64,000 nucleotides of DNA from Chinchilla lanigera (GCF_000276665.1 NW_004955402.1:2388786-2452785), one strand, 5' to 3'; shown: positions 37,050 to 50,215, counted from the stretch's first letter. Translations and numbers: made by a program. Notes: a model not told the origin generated them from the sequence alone.

Positions 37050-37109
37050 ACCACAGTACCTTTGTCATTTCTCACCAGGACCACAGTGCCTTTGCCATTT
37101 CTATAGGGA
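37050..37109. repeat. 30-bp tandem duplication (two copies)
   Basis: ACCACAGTACCTTTGTCATT (37050 onward) is repeated as ACCACAGTGCCTTTGCCATT (37080 onward). The units are 30 bp with a few differences. Confidence 0.8.
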
Positions 37110-38527
37110 CCATAAAGTAACACATTAAAGTATAATTCTCAAAGGTAAAGTCGACTTTTAAACAGATGTAACATGAACACGTACGGAAGACTTTATTGAC
37201 TGCGTTATTGGTAAGGAAATCAATAAGGTCTTCCCTGTTAAAAGAAATCAGAGAAGCACAAATTTACATGGAATAATGGAGTGACTATAAAAGCAAATTG
37301 ACAGACATGAAACTGGCTTTTCCCATGGTTGGAAGGAGGTCATTTTAGCCATTTTCAACTGAGTTTCCTGTCTCTCTATGATAACAGCATTGCATGGCGT
37401 GGTTTCCTGCAACTTTCTGGCTGAAGGGCGGAAGTGGATCCAAGCTGAGGGGAGGCTGGAGCAGGCGCCTTGACCTGGTATTGCCACGGCGCCTTTCTCA
37501 CCAGAGACACAAGGTCATTTTTCCTGCTTACTACAAACTTCTCAACAGGACCCAGAAAATAAAGAGAGAAAAACTAAATGTGAGTGTGCAGAAAGGAATC
37601 TGCTGAGGCAAATCCATCACCAAAGAAAAATGGGAACACAGCCCTGAGGCCGAGGAGCAGGGGTGAGGTCCATGGGGGCCGCAGTGTGCACGGGTCAAAG
37701 CGGCCCTGGGCGCTGAGGGTCCCAAAGGTGTGGGGCGAGCTGACCCAGCCTCCGCGGGGCTCCACAGAGCAGGGGTACTCTGGGCACCAGGGGTGATAGG
37801 CAGCTCCCTGGCAACAGCTCCCGCCTCTGAGCAGCCTCCCAAGCGGGGAGAGGATCCCGCCGCCCCATCCTCGCAGGCCAGCCCTCCTGTGCCCACCCCC
37901 AGGAGTGGAGAGAACCTCGGAACAGTGTCAGGTCAGAGAGAGGTCGTGCGATACCGAGCCTGTGTGTCTGATTTATCTCACGTTTTATGTCCCATTATGG
38001 TGCCAACCCGAGCCCTACACAGTGTAAAGAGCGGAATAACGACAGGTACTGGGCAACAGCGAGATGGATCTTTGGCAAAAGGGAAGAAGACCAAGAGATG
38101 AAGGGAAAAAAGTGGAGGGAAGGGACGAAAAGAGAATTGAGATGCGCTGAGTCCGTGCACCAACTCCCACCACGAACATAAGCACACGTTCGGCAAACAG
38201 ACTAATAAAACATAGTAGTAATAAAACCCTTTTCAGATACGCCCTATATAAATATCAGGTATTATTACTGGGCTTAAGGCAATATTTTATTTCCAAGTGA
38301 TCAAAATAAATATAATTCTGATGTTACATCTACTTTGTCTGTTTTATGTAACAAGCATTGTCTTATAGCTTTCCAGTATATTGCAGTGATTTGTACATCT
38401 GTTAACCATGCTGGTAATGCCTGGGAGAGGGAAAGTTCCCACACAGACTGGAAGAAATAAACATTACAAATTCCAGGAAAATAAATTATTTTAAGCAACA
38501 GCATTACAAGAGAAAATAGGTCTAGGT

Positions 38528-38745
38528 AAGCCAGGCATGGTGGCCTATGCATACAACCCCAGCTACTCCAAAGGCCGAGGCAGGAGGCTAGTAAGCTGAA
38601 GCCCATTGAAAGTAGCTTAGTGAGGCCCTGTCTCAAGATAAAAATACAAATAAAAATAAAAAAGAGGCTGGGGATGCAGCTCTGTGCAAAGGGGAACCTC
38701 TGTGCAAAGGGTTCCATCCTCAGTACCAAAAAGAAAAGAAGAGCT
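38528..38745 (+). mobile_element. B1-ID fusion SINE (B1-dID)
   Basis: A B1 half (AAGCCAGGCATGGTGGCCTA) and an A-rich linker are followed by an ID half (GAGGCTGGGGATGCAGCTCT, TTCCATCCTCAGTACC). The ID half carries a small internal duplication of the CTCTGTGCAAAGGG type. Confidence 0.85.
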
Positions 38746-39121
38746 AAGGTCTAAGAACTGAATGTTCATGCCCTGGGTAAAACTACCCCAAGGTTGTCTG
38801 CATTACTTCTTACACGAGCGTTATCCCTGCCTACAACATTTATGAATAAAAACATATTTCACTAGAAGACAAGAAAATCTATGAAGGAAACACACGGAAT
38901 GTTTCTGTCTTGTCAACTCGGGGAGCCAACGTGGACGCCTCCTCCCAGCGCCTCCTCCCTTCTGTTCCTTCAGCGGGCCCGCTCCTCCCCTCGGCCATCC
39001 CTCCGGTCCCTCCAGGGTCCTGTCTTGGTCCCTCAGTGCTGTGCCCAATTCTGGAGTCTGCCACACCCCAGGCTGCCCAGGGTGCCACGCTATATACACA
39101 GCCGGGAACCTGCCGGCTCCG

Positions 39122-39187
39122 GCGTCCTCCACAACCTGGAGCCCAGGGGCACCCGCGTCCTCCACAGCATGGAGCCCAGGGGCACCC
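39122..39187. repeat. 33-bp tandem duplication (two copies)
   Basis: GCGTCCTCCACAACCTGGAG at 39122 recurs as GCGTCCTCCACAGCATGGAG at 39155. Each unit ends CCCAGGGGCACCC, and the units differ at two or three sites. Confidence 0.85.
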
Positions 39188-40095
39188 GCTGTGGGCCAGG
39201 AGGGCCCAGAAGCCAGTGCCTGCGGGAGCCACACGCCGTGCAGCGGCTGCCAGCGACATTTCCCAAGGATGCTGAAGTCTCATTTATCCTCTAAACCCAG
39301 CAACTTCAAACGCAGCTCGAAGATACGGGGTGGTGTCCGAGTCACCCCTGGTGTCCACAGCTCACAAACAGGATCTTTAAATCTGCATTCAGAGAAGCGA
39401 AGCCACCTTCACTGTAAAGTGATGTCATCCTGGACACTAACAGAAGTGCAACCGAGAGCTCCGCCATCGGGAGTCTCAGGAAGCAGACGACCTCGGTGTC
39501 AGAGGCTCCTCCGGAGAGCAGTGAGCAGGCTAATGTCACTGAGAACTCACCCCACATGGTCCCCTGCGTGTTCCCACATTGCAGCGCTCAGTGACCGCCA
39601 CACAGCTCAGGGGGACAGCGACAATTCGCGAGGGTCCACAGGGCCAATGCCACAGCGGCCTGGATGGAATCGGAGCCCTCCCACCACCCCCACTGTCTCC
39701 CTCAGAGTCTAGGTTCTCAGGTGAGAGTCTACTCGGACAGTGCCCGTCAGAGCCCAGGCAACGCACTGCCTGCCTGGCAGCAGCCCTCTTGATCCAAGAA
39801 GGTGGTAGAGAAACCGTGTAGGGTCTTCAGCTACCAGGCCGGGAGTCCTGAGGCTTGGAAGGGCCCACGAGCACTGGCTGACACACATCTCCCATCTCCC
39901 CCGTGTGGTGGCTGAGTGCCCTTCTTTGGGCCTGCATACGGGGATCATGGGCCCATGCATAAGGGCCCGTGATACCAAGCCCGCCCAGCACTGACAGAGC
40001 CACAAAGGAGATGTGGTTTCCATTCCGTGGGAGGCACTGTACCTTGGGCTCTCTCGCATCAGGAGCTTAGCCTGTATCATAATCAACGCAGTATA

Positions 40096-40218
40096 TTGGA
40101 GCACAGCACCTGCCTATAGTCCCAGCGACTGGGAAAGCTGAGGCAAGAGGATTCCCTTGAACCCATGGGTTTGAGGCCAGCCTGGGCCACAGAATGAGAC
40201 CTCATCTTTAAAAAAAAG
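40096..40218 (+). mobile_element. B1 SINE, diverged
   Basis: ACCTGCCTATAGTCCCAGCG, then AGCTGAGGCAAGAGGATT, then GTTTGAGGCCAGCCTGGGCC and a short A tail, in sense B1 order. Confidence 0.75.
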
Positions 40219-42207
40219 TAGTGCATCTCACAAGCCTAAAAATCTGTGTTTTCCTCTCCTTGGGTTAAGAATGATCTTACAGCCTGTGTGGCCCCTTATT
40301 GGCTTAGTATATTACTTCCTCCGGAAGAACAAATTCACCCAGGGCCCTATGTCTCTGTTCTCACAAATTCTTAGAGCAATGACACTTGCGGGATATATTT
40401 ACGCACTATGCCACTCTACTGGACGGACAGACAGACCCTTTCCTTCTCAGTGTCTGTATTTGGAAAAATGCCACCTCCTTAGAAAGGTCAGGGTCTTTTT
40501 CTTCCTCCCACTCTAGCATTCCTCCAACTCTGAGCGCTCTGTGGCCAAGTGCGGAGGGTCCTCCCTGAGCACCCAGCAAGACACCAGCTGGGGGTCCTGT
40601 CTCTCCGCCCAGCTCTGCCTGTCTGCCTGGAGTATGGCCAGCTGCCCCACCCCACTCAGACTCAGGAGTGGCAGGTTGTCAAGTATGCGTCCTGCCACTG
40701 GTGTGAATCCACGTGGCCCTCCCGGGTGTGGTGCATTTGCTAGGGCGGCTCACAGCAGTAGGCAGATGGAAACCGTGCATGATACAGGACACTGTGAACA
40801 GCACGGATGAAGAGCTGAGGACCGGGGGAGGGGCAGCGCGGGGGCAGCACGTCCCTGGCCTTTCTAGGAGCCACCCATGTGCTGAAGGCTCTGAAACCCG
40901 CTCTTCAGGTTCTCAACAGAAACTCCATTGCCCGGGTGGGACTGATTACCACTGGGGATCAGCTTGACCTGCGGCCTCCCTCATCTCACCGAACAACGGG
41001 AGGGGATAGGGTTGCAAAGTCCCAACCCTCAACCACGTCTTGGTACTTCCTGTGACCAGCCCAGCCCCCACCCAGACCTCTCCAGGGGCCACTGGCCTCA
41101 TTAACACAGACCAGACAGTCGTCACCCTGGAGATGCCAAGGGCTCACGTCAGGAATCAGACAAGACCAAATCTCTTTCCCAGCATCATCCCACCCTCTGC
41201 ACACTGGGCCGTCTCGCAGCAGGTTGTGCGCCCCCTCATGTCCCCATTGGACCCCTGGGACCAGGGCTGTGCTCTCCTCACTCACATTTCTTCAGCAGCT
41301 GCACCTAGTTCACCAAGAAAGGCCCCAGCGGTTGCCATGGCAACGAGCATCCTCTCACCGCCAGAAGGATGGCCGGCGGCCAGGACTACGTTGTTCATGG
41401 ACAGAACGCTTTTCATGGCCATTCAGTAACCAGAGCTTTTAAAGGAAGCAGACGGGGGCGGGGTGTCTGTTAGAACCCTGTGACCTATTTAGAGACTCTA
41501 CTTGGCTTCCACCCGGGTGGGACCTTTCGGCCCCTCCACACAGAGCCAACCACCACCGCAGGAGCTTGTGTGAAAGGCAGGGGACAATTTGTTCTCGCCT
41601 GCAATCTTCCGCCTTCCTGGCCACCTAGTACTAATCCAAGACGGATGCACTGTGACACCCAGAGCTAAGCCGTGACCAGAATAATAAGCACAAGCAATTA
41701 TCACTTTGCAATGATGTTTCCACAGAACAGAATAGTGGAGAATAAGTCATTTGCTCATTAGCAGTAACATATAGGCAACAACTCTATCTATCCCCCTCAG
41801 AACCAAGCAGTTAATGAAAGAAAAACTGTTTCACAAAGAGAAAACAGCTTCGTACTCTACACATTCTGCCATCCACTCAGCCTCTACTACAACCTAAGTA
41901 AATATGCTCATGCATTATAGATCACATAACTATATATTAATATCACATTGTGTTTATATTAAAATATATTAAGCAAGAAAACCTGCTGTAAAACATGGCT
42001 GGGGCTGGCCATGTACCAAAACTGTTGGGACCATCAGCTGTGCCGACAAAGAGATGCCACTGAACCAACTGATGCTAGAAGTGCCCTTTGCATGGCATTT
42101 GATTGGCATCTTCAAGGGCTCAGTTGTCACAATAGCAGAATCTCTCCTCTATAGAAGTCACCAAGCTGAAAGTCACCTTGGCACATGATTCAAAACTAAT
42201 TAACCAA

Positions 42208-42346
42208 GCCGGGCATGGTGGTGTATGCCTGTAATCCCAGCACTCGGGAGGCTGAGGCAGGAGGATTGCCACAAGTTCAAGGCCCACCCGGGCTACATAG
42301 GGAGTTCAAGGCCAGCCTTAACTACAAGGCAAGACCCTGTTTCAAA
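42208..42346 (+). mobile_element. B1 SINE with target-site duplication
   Basis: GCCGGGCATGGTGGTGTATG start, duplicated CCGGGCTACATAGGGAGTTC / GGCCAGCCTTAACTAC segment, and a short tail. Repeats AAACTAAT(T/C)AACCAA lie at about 42193-42207 and 42349-42363. Confidence 0.94.
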
Positions 42347-43002
42347 ATAAACTAATCAACCAATTCTCTGCTGGACACATAAATCATGGATCTAGTTGTA
42401 GAACTGGTATGCAAAACATTTATAGGTACAAATATGTAATAAGTGCTCATGGCTATTTGAAGAGTAAACTAGAGAAAATATTGATTAAAAAACAAAAATA
42501 ATGAACCCTTTCCCCAGCACCTCAAACACAGGCACTGAAACATTTTCAAGTGTTAAGGAGAAGACCTGGAAGTTTACCAGGCTTTTTAAAGACTGGAAGC
42601 AGGGCTTTCGTCAGACTTCCCTTGCTATTAGCCACTCTTATTATCAATAAACATTTACTGAGTTGCTTTGGACATATGATATCTGAACACAACCAGCAAA
42701 TGTTCACGGAAGTCCCCAGGACAAATGTCACTGTTTTAATGTGCTCAGTCATCAGAGATGCACAAAGGAACATAGACTCACATACATTGGGAATGTTAGT
42801 TCTGCCGATCAACAGAGGAACCGAAGGGCCGCACGGGGGACAGCCCCTCGGCCATCGCGGGAGGTTCCGGCCTACACTATCCAGCACCACAAGGGCCAGG
42901 CAGGAGGAGGGAAAGGCAGGGAGAAGAGTAGCTCCAGCTCAGGAATCAAAGACAAGGCCATGCATGGGCACAGAGGCTGTTAATTTTCTATAGCAAGATG
43001 GT

Positions 43003-43145
43003 GAACCGGATGTGGCGTGCACACCTGTAATCCAGCACTCTGGGAGGCTGAGGCAGGAGGACTGAAAGTTCCAGCCCAGCCTGGGCAACTTTAAAGCTTT
43101 GCAAGACTCTGTCTCCAGATAAAAAATATAAAAGGGCTGAGCCTG
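43003..43145 (+). mobile_element. B1-dID SINE, ID half truncated
   Basis: CCGGATGTGGCGTGCACACC, then GGGAGGCTGAGGCAGGAGGA, then CAAGACTCTGTCTCCAG, an A-rich linker, and only AAAGGGCTGAGCCTGG of the ID half. Confidence 0.8.
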
Positions 43146-44912
43146 GTAACGGCTGCTGCTGTCCTTCCTGCCTGCGCTCCCCAGGTGCAGCCCTGCCCCA
43201 GAGCCCAACCTTCCGCCCCGACTCCTGGATGTTTCTCTGGAGACCAAGCAGCCGCGGGCCAGGTATGCGCTCCGTGTCTCCTGGACATGCTGCACTCAGA
43301 GAGCTGGAGGCAGCTCTGATGGGTGGCGGGAGAGGGACCCACCTCCTCCCACCATGCACCCCGGCCCCGTCTGCAGCCGGCACTGTACGTGCAGCACGGG
43401 CCATCCTGACCCCCGGCGCTCTGCTCCCCACTCTTCCACTTCATGATGGGGGGAAAGCACTGTGTTCAGTAGAAACTTGGAATTCTGACTCTGGGTCTTT
43501 CCCTGGCCCAGCAATACACCCTCTGGTCCCTGCCCTAGGGGTGGAGCAGCCACCACTACCAGCAGCCTCCGCGGGCCATGCTGCTGAGCTGGGAGTGCAG
43601 CAGGTTAGGCGGGTTTGATGCATTGCGATTTAAGGATATTTTCAGCTCCCAATGGGTTTATCGGGAGGTACCCATCGTAAGGCAAGAACATCTGCAGAGG
43701 AAGCGGGGAGATTAAAATGGTAAGCCTCCCTTTAGGCAAGGCAAACTTCTTCGATTTCAACTCATGTTTGAGGAGGAGCTTACAGTCACTGATTAAAAAC
43801 AAACTCCCAGCAAGGTCTCCCTCTGTAAATCGCCACATCTGAACGGCCTCTCGAGCTCCTCTGAGGGCCACAGACCCAACACGCTGGACCAGCGGTCACC
43901 CTGGTCACCGGCAAACCCACTGGGTATGAATAAAAAGCAGAGGGAACTGCATCTCACTCTGCAGCAGTTAAATTCTAAAGTAACTCCTCCCTCTGCTGGT
44001 GTCTGTGACCCGGGAGGGATGATAAACTATTTCATGTCCCCAAAGTCCTCCAAATGGAAGAAAAGATGGGGGAGAAAGGCATCAAGGAAGACCTGACAAA
44101 GCCAAGGGGCTAAGGCCGGGAATGAGAGGGTGGCAGCTCTACCCGCAGCGGGGGAGTGGGGTAAGCGGATATTCCTAGGCCCAAAAGACAGAGCCAGGCT
44201 GAGTAGAGGCCAAGGACCTCTCCGCCCCACACTCTAACCTCATGCTGGGAGGTTCAAGAGGATTCTCACAAGCCACACCTCGTGGACAGAAAGTGCTGAG
44301 ACCCCGTCCTCCCTCCCGTCCGCCTGCACACACCTCCCCAGGCAGCGCAGACACCCACAGCCCAGCACCGCGCCCTCTGGGGTCACCTGCTCCGCGCAGG
44401 GACAGCACAGGCCATGGGGAGACCAGTTTGCAGTCAGAATTCCAGCTTTTGCACACGCAAGTAATGTTCTGACCACAGTGTCTAAGTAGGGTGAAGAGCA
44501 AAGCATGCCGTGAAAGGCTGTATTTCCAAAATCCGAAGGTATTAAAGGCATATTTCAAATGTTCCCTTAAGTCTGGGCTGGCTGGGAGGGAAGTAAAATG
44601 TATTTCCCAAAGACGCAACAGCAGAAGTTCTGCTCTAAGCCTCCCATCTGGGTCAGCCGCACCCACGCGGATGCTGACTGAGCTGAACCTCAGCACCTCT
44701 GTGGACGGTGCAGAGGGTGCGTCCACCACGGGGGGCTTTCTACCCAGAGCAGAGCAAGAACCACAAGGAATCTGCCACGTGCCTGCGGTGTGGACAAGTG
44801 CCCTTCTTGAGATCTGTCACCAAAGCTGCGTCCTTCCTTCCGTACTGCAGAACACCTGCGCGCTGTGTCAACCGGACTCACCAACTCTGTACTGCTTTAA
44901 AACTCAGAGATA

Positions 44913-45020
44913 GGGGCTGGGGATTTAGCTCAGCGGCAAAGCGCCTGCCTGGCAAGCGCAAGGTCGTGAGTTCGGTTCCCGGTACCGGAGAAAAACCAAA
45001 AAAAAAAAAAAAAACAAAAC
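44913..45020 (+). mobile_element. ID SINE, near-consensus, perfect target-site duplication
   Basis: GGGGCTGGGGATTTAGCTCA to GGTACCGGAGAAAAACC plus an A tail. AAAACTCAGAGATA at 44899-44912 and 45021-45034 are identical. This is one of the youngest-looking ID copies here. Confidence 0.97.
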
Positions 45021-45369
45021 AAAACTCAGAGATAAATGATTTTCAATAGATGAATACGGAGCCCAAGAGTACACAGCACACGCGTGGGGGGTGACGTGTG
45101 GTAAGGGAAGCACATCAAAGCGGCAGGTAATGATGAATTAATCAAGAGTGGCACTGGAGCAGCTAGCTAGGTGTCTGGGTACAGGGGAAAGACTGAATCC
45201 CGTGTGGTTCTGCACCCCAAGATCTACGTGGTCAAATATTCTTAAAAGTGTAAACAGGGAGGGAAGAAAATGTGAAAGTACTACAGCAAAATAGAAGCAA
45301 ACATTTTCATAGCATTAGAGTATGACATCACCCCCACAGTCTTCATATAGGTGCATTTAAATTCAGGCA

Positions 45370-45650
45370 CAAGAGTTTGCACTGTAAAACTGTTTGTAAT
45401 AGCCAAACAATGGAAATTATCTGAATATTTATCATCATTGCACCAATTATTCAAATCATGATGTATTATTATAATAGAACAGTATATCTGTGACTTAATA
45501 AATGAGATAGATCTACATCCACTGCCAAGGAAACGATAGTATTTACCTTTAGTGGAGAAAGACTGGAAAATAATCATTGCATAGCACAGACCATAGCTAG
45601 AAAAATGTAGAAGAAACAAGCAGTGAGTGAGGAAGATGGTCTTTTTTACT
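45370..45650 (+). mobile_element. L1 (L1ME-like) 3' end
   Basis: CTGTTTGTAATAGCCAAACA near 45391, AATGGAAATTATCTGAATAT, TAATAAATGAGATAGATCTA near 45495 and a T-rich end match the sense 3' tail of old L1 elements. Confidence 0.65.
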
Positions 45651-46074
45651 TTTCATTTGGTATCTTATCTTTTTTATCCATTACAGGTATATGTTAATTC
45701 TTATCATTAAAAACAACTTTAAGTAAGACTGATTTATTTGCTAATAGCATAGATCTTGATTTCTCTCGCCAAAAAAAAGTACCTATGTGAGTTGCTGGAT
45801 TTCAATCAGCTTGATTACTATATATAGTAATCACTATATATATGTATGTATGTATCAAGACATCATGTTGTACATCTTAAATATATAGCTTTTATTTGTC
45901 AATTAGACCTCAATAAAGCTAGGAGGGAGACTAATCTTAGCATAGATTTTCTTTGTTAAAGATGGGAACAAAAATATTTTTAGTATTTGAGAGAACACTT
46001 TCGAATACCCTTGAACACTTTTTAAAAATCTAATTTATAAGCAATTAATATGCTTCATTGATTTTTAAGGGCCT

Positions 46075-46245
46075 GCTAGTCAGGCATAGTGGCGCATGCC
46101 TGTAATCTCAGCCACTCAAGAGGCTGAGGCTGGAAGATCCCTTGTTCAAGGCCAGCATGGGCAACTTAGCAAGACCCTGTCTCAAAATTTTTAAAAGGGC
46201 TGGGAGTATAGCTTAGCGGTAAAGCACCTACCTAGCATGAGCAAA
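46075..46245 (+). mobile_element. B1-ID fusion SINE (B1-dID)
   Basis: GCATAGTGGCGCATGCCTGT B1 half, TCTCAAAATTTTTAAAAGGG linker, and an ID half GGGCTGGGAGTATAGCTTAG with CACCTACCTAGCATGAGCAA. The 3' end is truncated. Confidence 0.88.
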
Positions 46246-46799
46246 GCCCTGGTCTGTCACACGCCAGCAGACACAGAGAATGACACGACCAGAGGATACA
46301 GGACTGCAGCACAAGGTGACATCCACATCCCTTCCCACCTGTGACCAGAGGCAGCACCCAGGCATGTAGCCGGGAAGCCTCTTTCCAGGGAACCTATTAA
46401 ACACTGTCACTCTCCAGTAGGCACCTAAGTGCTGTGAGGACGCTGCAGGAAGCACATGCAGCAACTCAGCACAAGCACATATCCACCTCCTGGTGTCAGG
46501 TTCCTCTTTCATTCTAAGGCAATGTCTGAATGGGGAGACAGGAGGCTTACAGGGGCCAGTGATACCCTATCTTTTGATACTGGTGTTCCCGGAGGGCTGC
46601 TCGTTCGTGAGAGTCCACTGTAGGTGAAGTGTGATGTGGGCACTTTGTTGCATCTGTGGATTCTTCAGTCTGGAAATGTAGAGAGTTTGTTATGAACTTG
46701 GTCAAGTGCATGAGAAAAGTGAAGCTCTGAGTATCCAAGAGAAAATCAAAAGCCACTGCCCAGCCCACTGCTTAGCAGACCCCACAGCAAAGTATATCA

Positions 46800-47012
46800 C
46801 AGAAAAGGTGCAAGGAGACTATTTCAGTCCCTTTCACCATGGAGTGAGCTGCTGTCCTCCGCCAGCACTTTCCGCTCTGCAGCTTCTTTGTTTCAGCCAG
46901 CCAGCCATGGACTGAAACTTCCAAACCGTGAGCCGAAAACGAACCTCTGCTCCTTTAAGTTGCCAGTGTCAGGTATTTTGTCCCAGGGATGAGGAAAGTG
47001 ACTGCGACACCT
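46800..47012 (+). mobile_element. MaLR LTR, 3' part
   Basis: Contains the GTGAGCCGAAAACGAACC polyadenylation-type block near 46928 and the ending GTGTCAGGTATTTTGTCCCA, like positions 220-300 and 23385-23448. The 5' extent is uncertain and may reach 46560. Confidence 0.65.
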
Positions 47013-47032
47013 GTTAAAGAATTGTCTATTAA

Positions 47033-47220
47033 GTTGTGTACGGTGGCACCTGCCTGTAATTCTAGGTAGTGAGGAGGCTGGGGCAGGAGGATAGCAAGTT
47101 TGAGTCCAGCCGGAGCAACTTAGCAAGACCTTGTCTCAAAATAAACATAAAAAGGACTGAGGATGTAGTTTAGTGGTAAAGCACTTCTGGGTTTGATTCT
47201 CAGTACCACAAAAAAAAAAA
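47033..47220 (+). mobile_element. B1-ID fusion SINE (B1-dID)
   Basis: TTGTGTACGGTGGCACCTGC B1 half, TTGTCTCAAAATAAACATAA linker, and an ID half GGACTGAGGATGTAGTTTAG to GGTTTGATTCTCAGTACC with an A tail. Confidence 0.9.
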
Positions 47221-48926
47221 ATTACCTTGCTAATAATAACAACCTACGAGAGAGGATCTAGAAATAACTCATCATTTTGAATAGAGGTCTTCTTTAAAAA
47301 TATTGATTTGCCATGTTAACAGTTCCTTACAAAACGAATTCTTCTGGAAGATCTTCACTAATCACCTGCTCATAGGTGCTCACAGAACAGGGCCTAATTA
47401 CGGTAACCTCGGTCTGTTCCCCACACTGCCTTCCAGGTTTGCCCCAGAGCACAGAGGCCCTGTCCCTGGTCCTGCCCAGGTGCAGCTGCTCCCCTCAGGA
47501 CAGACACGCTCCTTCCCTGAGCCAGAGTCAGGCTGGGGCTCTTCCAGCCCTTTGCAGGTTTGACTTTCTGAGGGGAAAGCAGTGGCAGTGGCGCCAGCGT
47601 GGACATCAACTGTTTTACTGTGTAAGTGTGCACAAGTGCTTAGAGTGCCCTTAAACTGTTGACGCAGTTCTAAACTACATAACGCAAAGAGGTTCACTGA
47701 TGAAATGCAGACAAAGCTTTGAAGCCAAGAGCGTGCAAATTAACACTGGCTTCCCAAGACGAGTGACACTGGGCGACATTCGGCCCAGCAGCACTCCCTG
47801 AGCCATGTAGGGCACTAAGGCCCCCAGAGGCCTCTCAGTCCGAGCAAGCTCTGCCTTCAGGGCGCAGTGAGGGATGGTGCCCACCCCTCACTAGCACCAT
47901 CCTGCATGCTGTCCGGCCACCAGTCACGTGGCTGCCGGGACGACCCCGTGGGTGGTGCGTCAGATCACGTCCTGCTTTACACAAAACCTCCAGCAGCAGC
48001 CCCTGGGCTCCAGGGAAATGCGAAAGCCCTATGCACCCTCAGGACACCACAGTCAGGCCGCAGGCCTGCTGCCGCCACCGCTTCTGCTCCCTCCTCGTGG
48101 CCAGGTCTGCTGCCCGCGGGTCCCTGCTCCAGCTCACCGGAGTCCGAGCGCTGTTGGTAATGGATCGTCACACCCCGCACGACAGCAGAAAAACAAATGC
48201 CAAGACCCTCCGTCCACCTGATCTGCACCTGCTTTCCACGGGCATCACCATTGTTCCAGTCCCCACCCACCAGACCTCTTGGGCCTGCGGCACAAGACAC
48301 CAAAAGGAAGAATGAGTTACTGGGAGCTGGAAGGGCACCCACCACACACAGACAGCTGCGGGGCCGGGTCTCTCTCGAGCCTCCTCCGCTCACAGAGCTG
48401 CCTGGGGTCCCAGGCGCTGCTCTCCCTGCGCCCACCCGGCCTCCACCTCTTCTAACCTTGGCTGTCACAGGTTCGCGGCCTCCGCAGCCTCCCACTCCGC
48501 CAGCACCCACCCTGCAGCACACCGGCACCTGGCTGAGCGGTGCAGACCCTTAAACCCCACGCGTGCCAGACCAGGACAGCTGCACCCTGGACAGGGGCCC
48601 TTCTTTCTGGGCAGACCCCAAATCCATCCAGATAAACAAAGATCTCTGTTCATCCTCACAGCACTGCACCCCTGGTGCTAACAAACCCTCACTGGCTTCT
48701 GCGATCTTGGAAAATACAGACAGGCTCTGCATCCAACTCGGAAAACCCCGCGGATCCTCCCAGTGGCTGTGTCTATTTGAAAGCTTCCGCGAAGCTTTTG
48801 GAGGGGGCTGCACCTGGAAGTCCACAGCAAGATTAGGCCTCCAGGGTGGAAAAAGGCACTGAAGGCCAGGGTGCTCATGGCAGCCAGGCCCCAGGGGTCT
48901 CTGCCTCTGTGGCTCTCCTGCAGCTT

Positions 48927-49043
48927 TTCTCTTTTTGAGACAGGGTCTTGCTGTGTACCCCACACTGGCCTCGAACTCACAGGGATCCTCCTGCCTCAGC
49001 CGCTGGAGTGCGGGGATGACAAGCATGTGCCGTGACATCTGAC
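48927..49043 (-). mobile_element. B1 SINE
   Basis: Reverse complement B1: TTTTTGAGACAGGGTCTTGC, CTCGAACTCACAGGGATCCT, CTGCCTCAGCCGCTGGAGTG, AAGCATGTGCCGTGACAT. Confidence 0.85.
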
Positions 49044-49545
49044 AAATAGTCTTCAGACTAAACCAGCAGCTTTGTGTCCCTGAGTTCTCTGACCCACTCT
49101 GAATTAATCGAAGCCAAGGGAGGCGACACAGGGCACTGATTCAAAGCTGGTCAGGCAGAAACATGGGGCCAACAGCCTGCAGTGCAGGAGTCAGGCCAGG
49201 ACCGGGCCTCACCATGTGGGGTCTGACGCTGGCATCTGGGGTGAGAATCTGCCGAGGCAGAGGCCTGCAGTGTCCCTACTGGCCTGCTGAGGGGACCCTG
49301 GGCACCTCGCACCCTGTGGTGAGCTCAACACAGACCCCTTCTGGTCAGAACTAGGGAGTGGCTGAACCCAGCCAGGTCCGGTGGCAGCTTTGGCCGTGTC
49401 CTGTGGAACACCCTGGGGTGGAGCTGAACGTGAGAGCCGTGAAGAACAGGCCTGGACACTCTTCCCACAAGAGCTGGGCCCAAGACACCTCCAGAGAGGT
49501 CGCCCTGGTGACCCAGACACGGACAGACCAGGAAAACGAGTAAAA

Positions 49546-49740
49546 GCGAGCCAAGCGTGGTGGGGTACACCTGAAAATCCCAGGATTCTGGGAGGCTGAA
49601 GCAGGAGGATCATAAATTCAAGGCCAGCCCGGGCAACTCAGGACTCAGCAAGACCCTGTCTCAAAATTTAAAACTTTTAAAAGGGCTGGGGATGCAGCTC
49701 AGTGTAAAGCCCTCGGTGCCGTTTCCAGCAGTACTAAATA
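49546..49740 (+). mobile_element. B1-ID fusion SINE (B1-dID)
   Basis: GAGCCAAGCGTGGTGGGGTA B1 half, CTCAAAATTTAAAACTTTTA linker, and an ID half GGGCTGGGGATGCAGCTCAG, followed by an A/T-rich (AAATG)-like tail. Confidence 0.9.
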
Positions 49741-49954
49741 AATGAATATACAAACAAGTAAGTAAGTAGGAAACAGAGTGGGCACAAGAGTTACAGCAGA
49801 CGTAGGGTCACACGTAAATGAAGCTAAGGGAACATTTCATATCCCTCTCCTCTGCAAAGTCGACACTCCCTGGTCAGTCACCTCCTCTACCTCAAAGTGA
49901 AATGCAAAATTTCATTAACGTGAGCAAGGGTACCTTCATTGTGTTGGGATCTAA

Positions 49955-50215
49955 AGGTCCCCTGCAAATCCTTACGTTGAAATGCTCACCCCCAAGGTGA
50001 AAGGTGCTAGGAGGCCAGGCTTGGGGGAACTGGGTCGAGACAGTGGGGGCTGCAGTAGGGTGTGTGTCCTTATCAAAGAGGCCCAGAGAGCTCCCCTTCT
50101 TCCCACTCGCGAGGGTACACACAGATGACGTGGTGCACAGCCAGCGGGGGCTCTCCCTGGACCCCATCCAGCGGCACCCCAGTCGATACCGGCTTCCCGC
50201 CTCCGGAGTGTGAGG
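49955..50215 (+). mobile_element. MLT1-type MaLR LTR remnant
   Basis: TTACGTTGAAATGCTCACCC, CCAAGGTGAAAGGTGCTAGG, and TCCTTATCAAAGAGGCCCAG followed by AGAGCTCCCCTTC are the successive landmarks of MLT1 LTRs on the sense strand. Confidence 0.75.

Noticed and set aside
39041..39712. Open frame of 223 codons on plus with a repeated peptide
   Set aside because: GC-rich intronic DNA with a 33-bp tandem pair. Frames are open on both strands, and there is no family resemblance.
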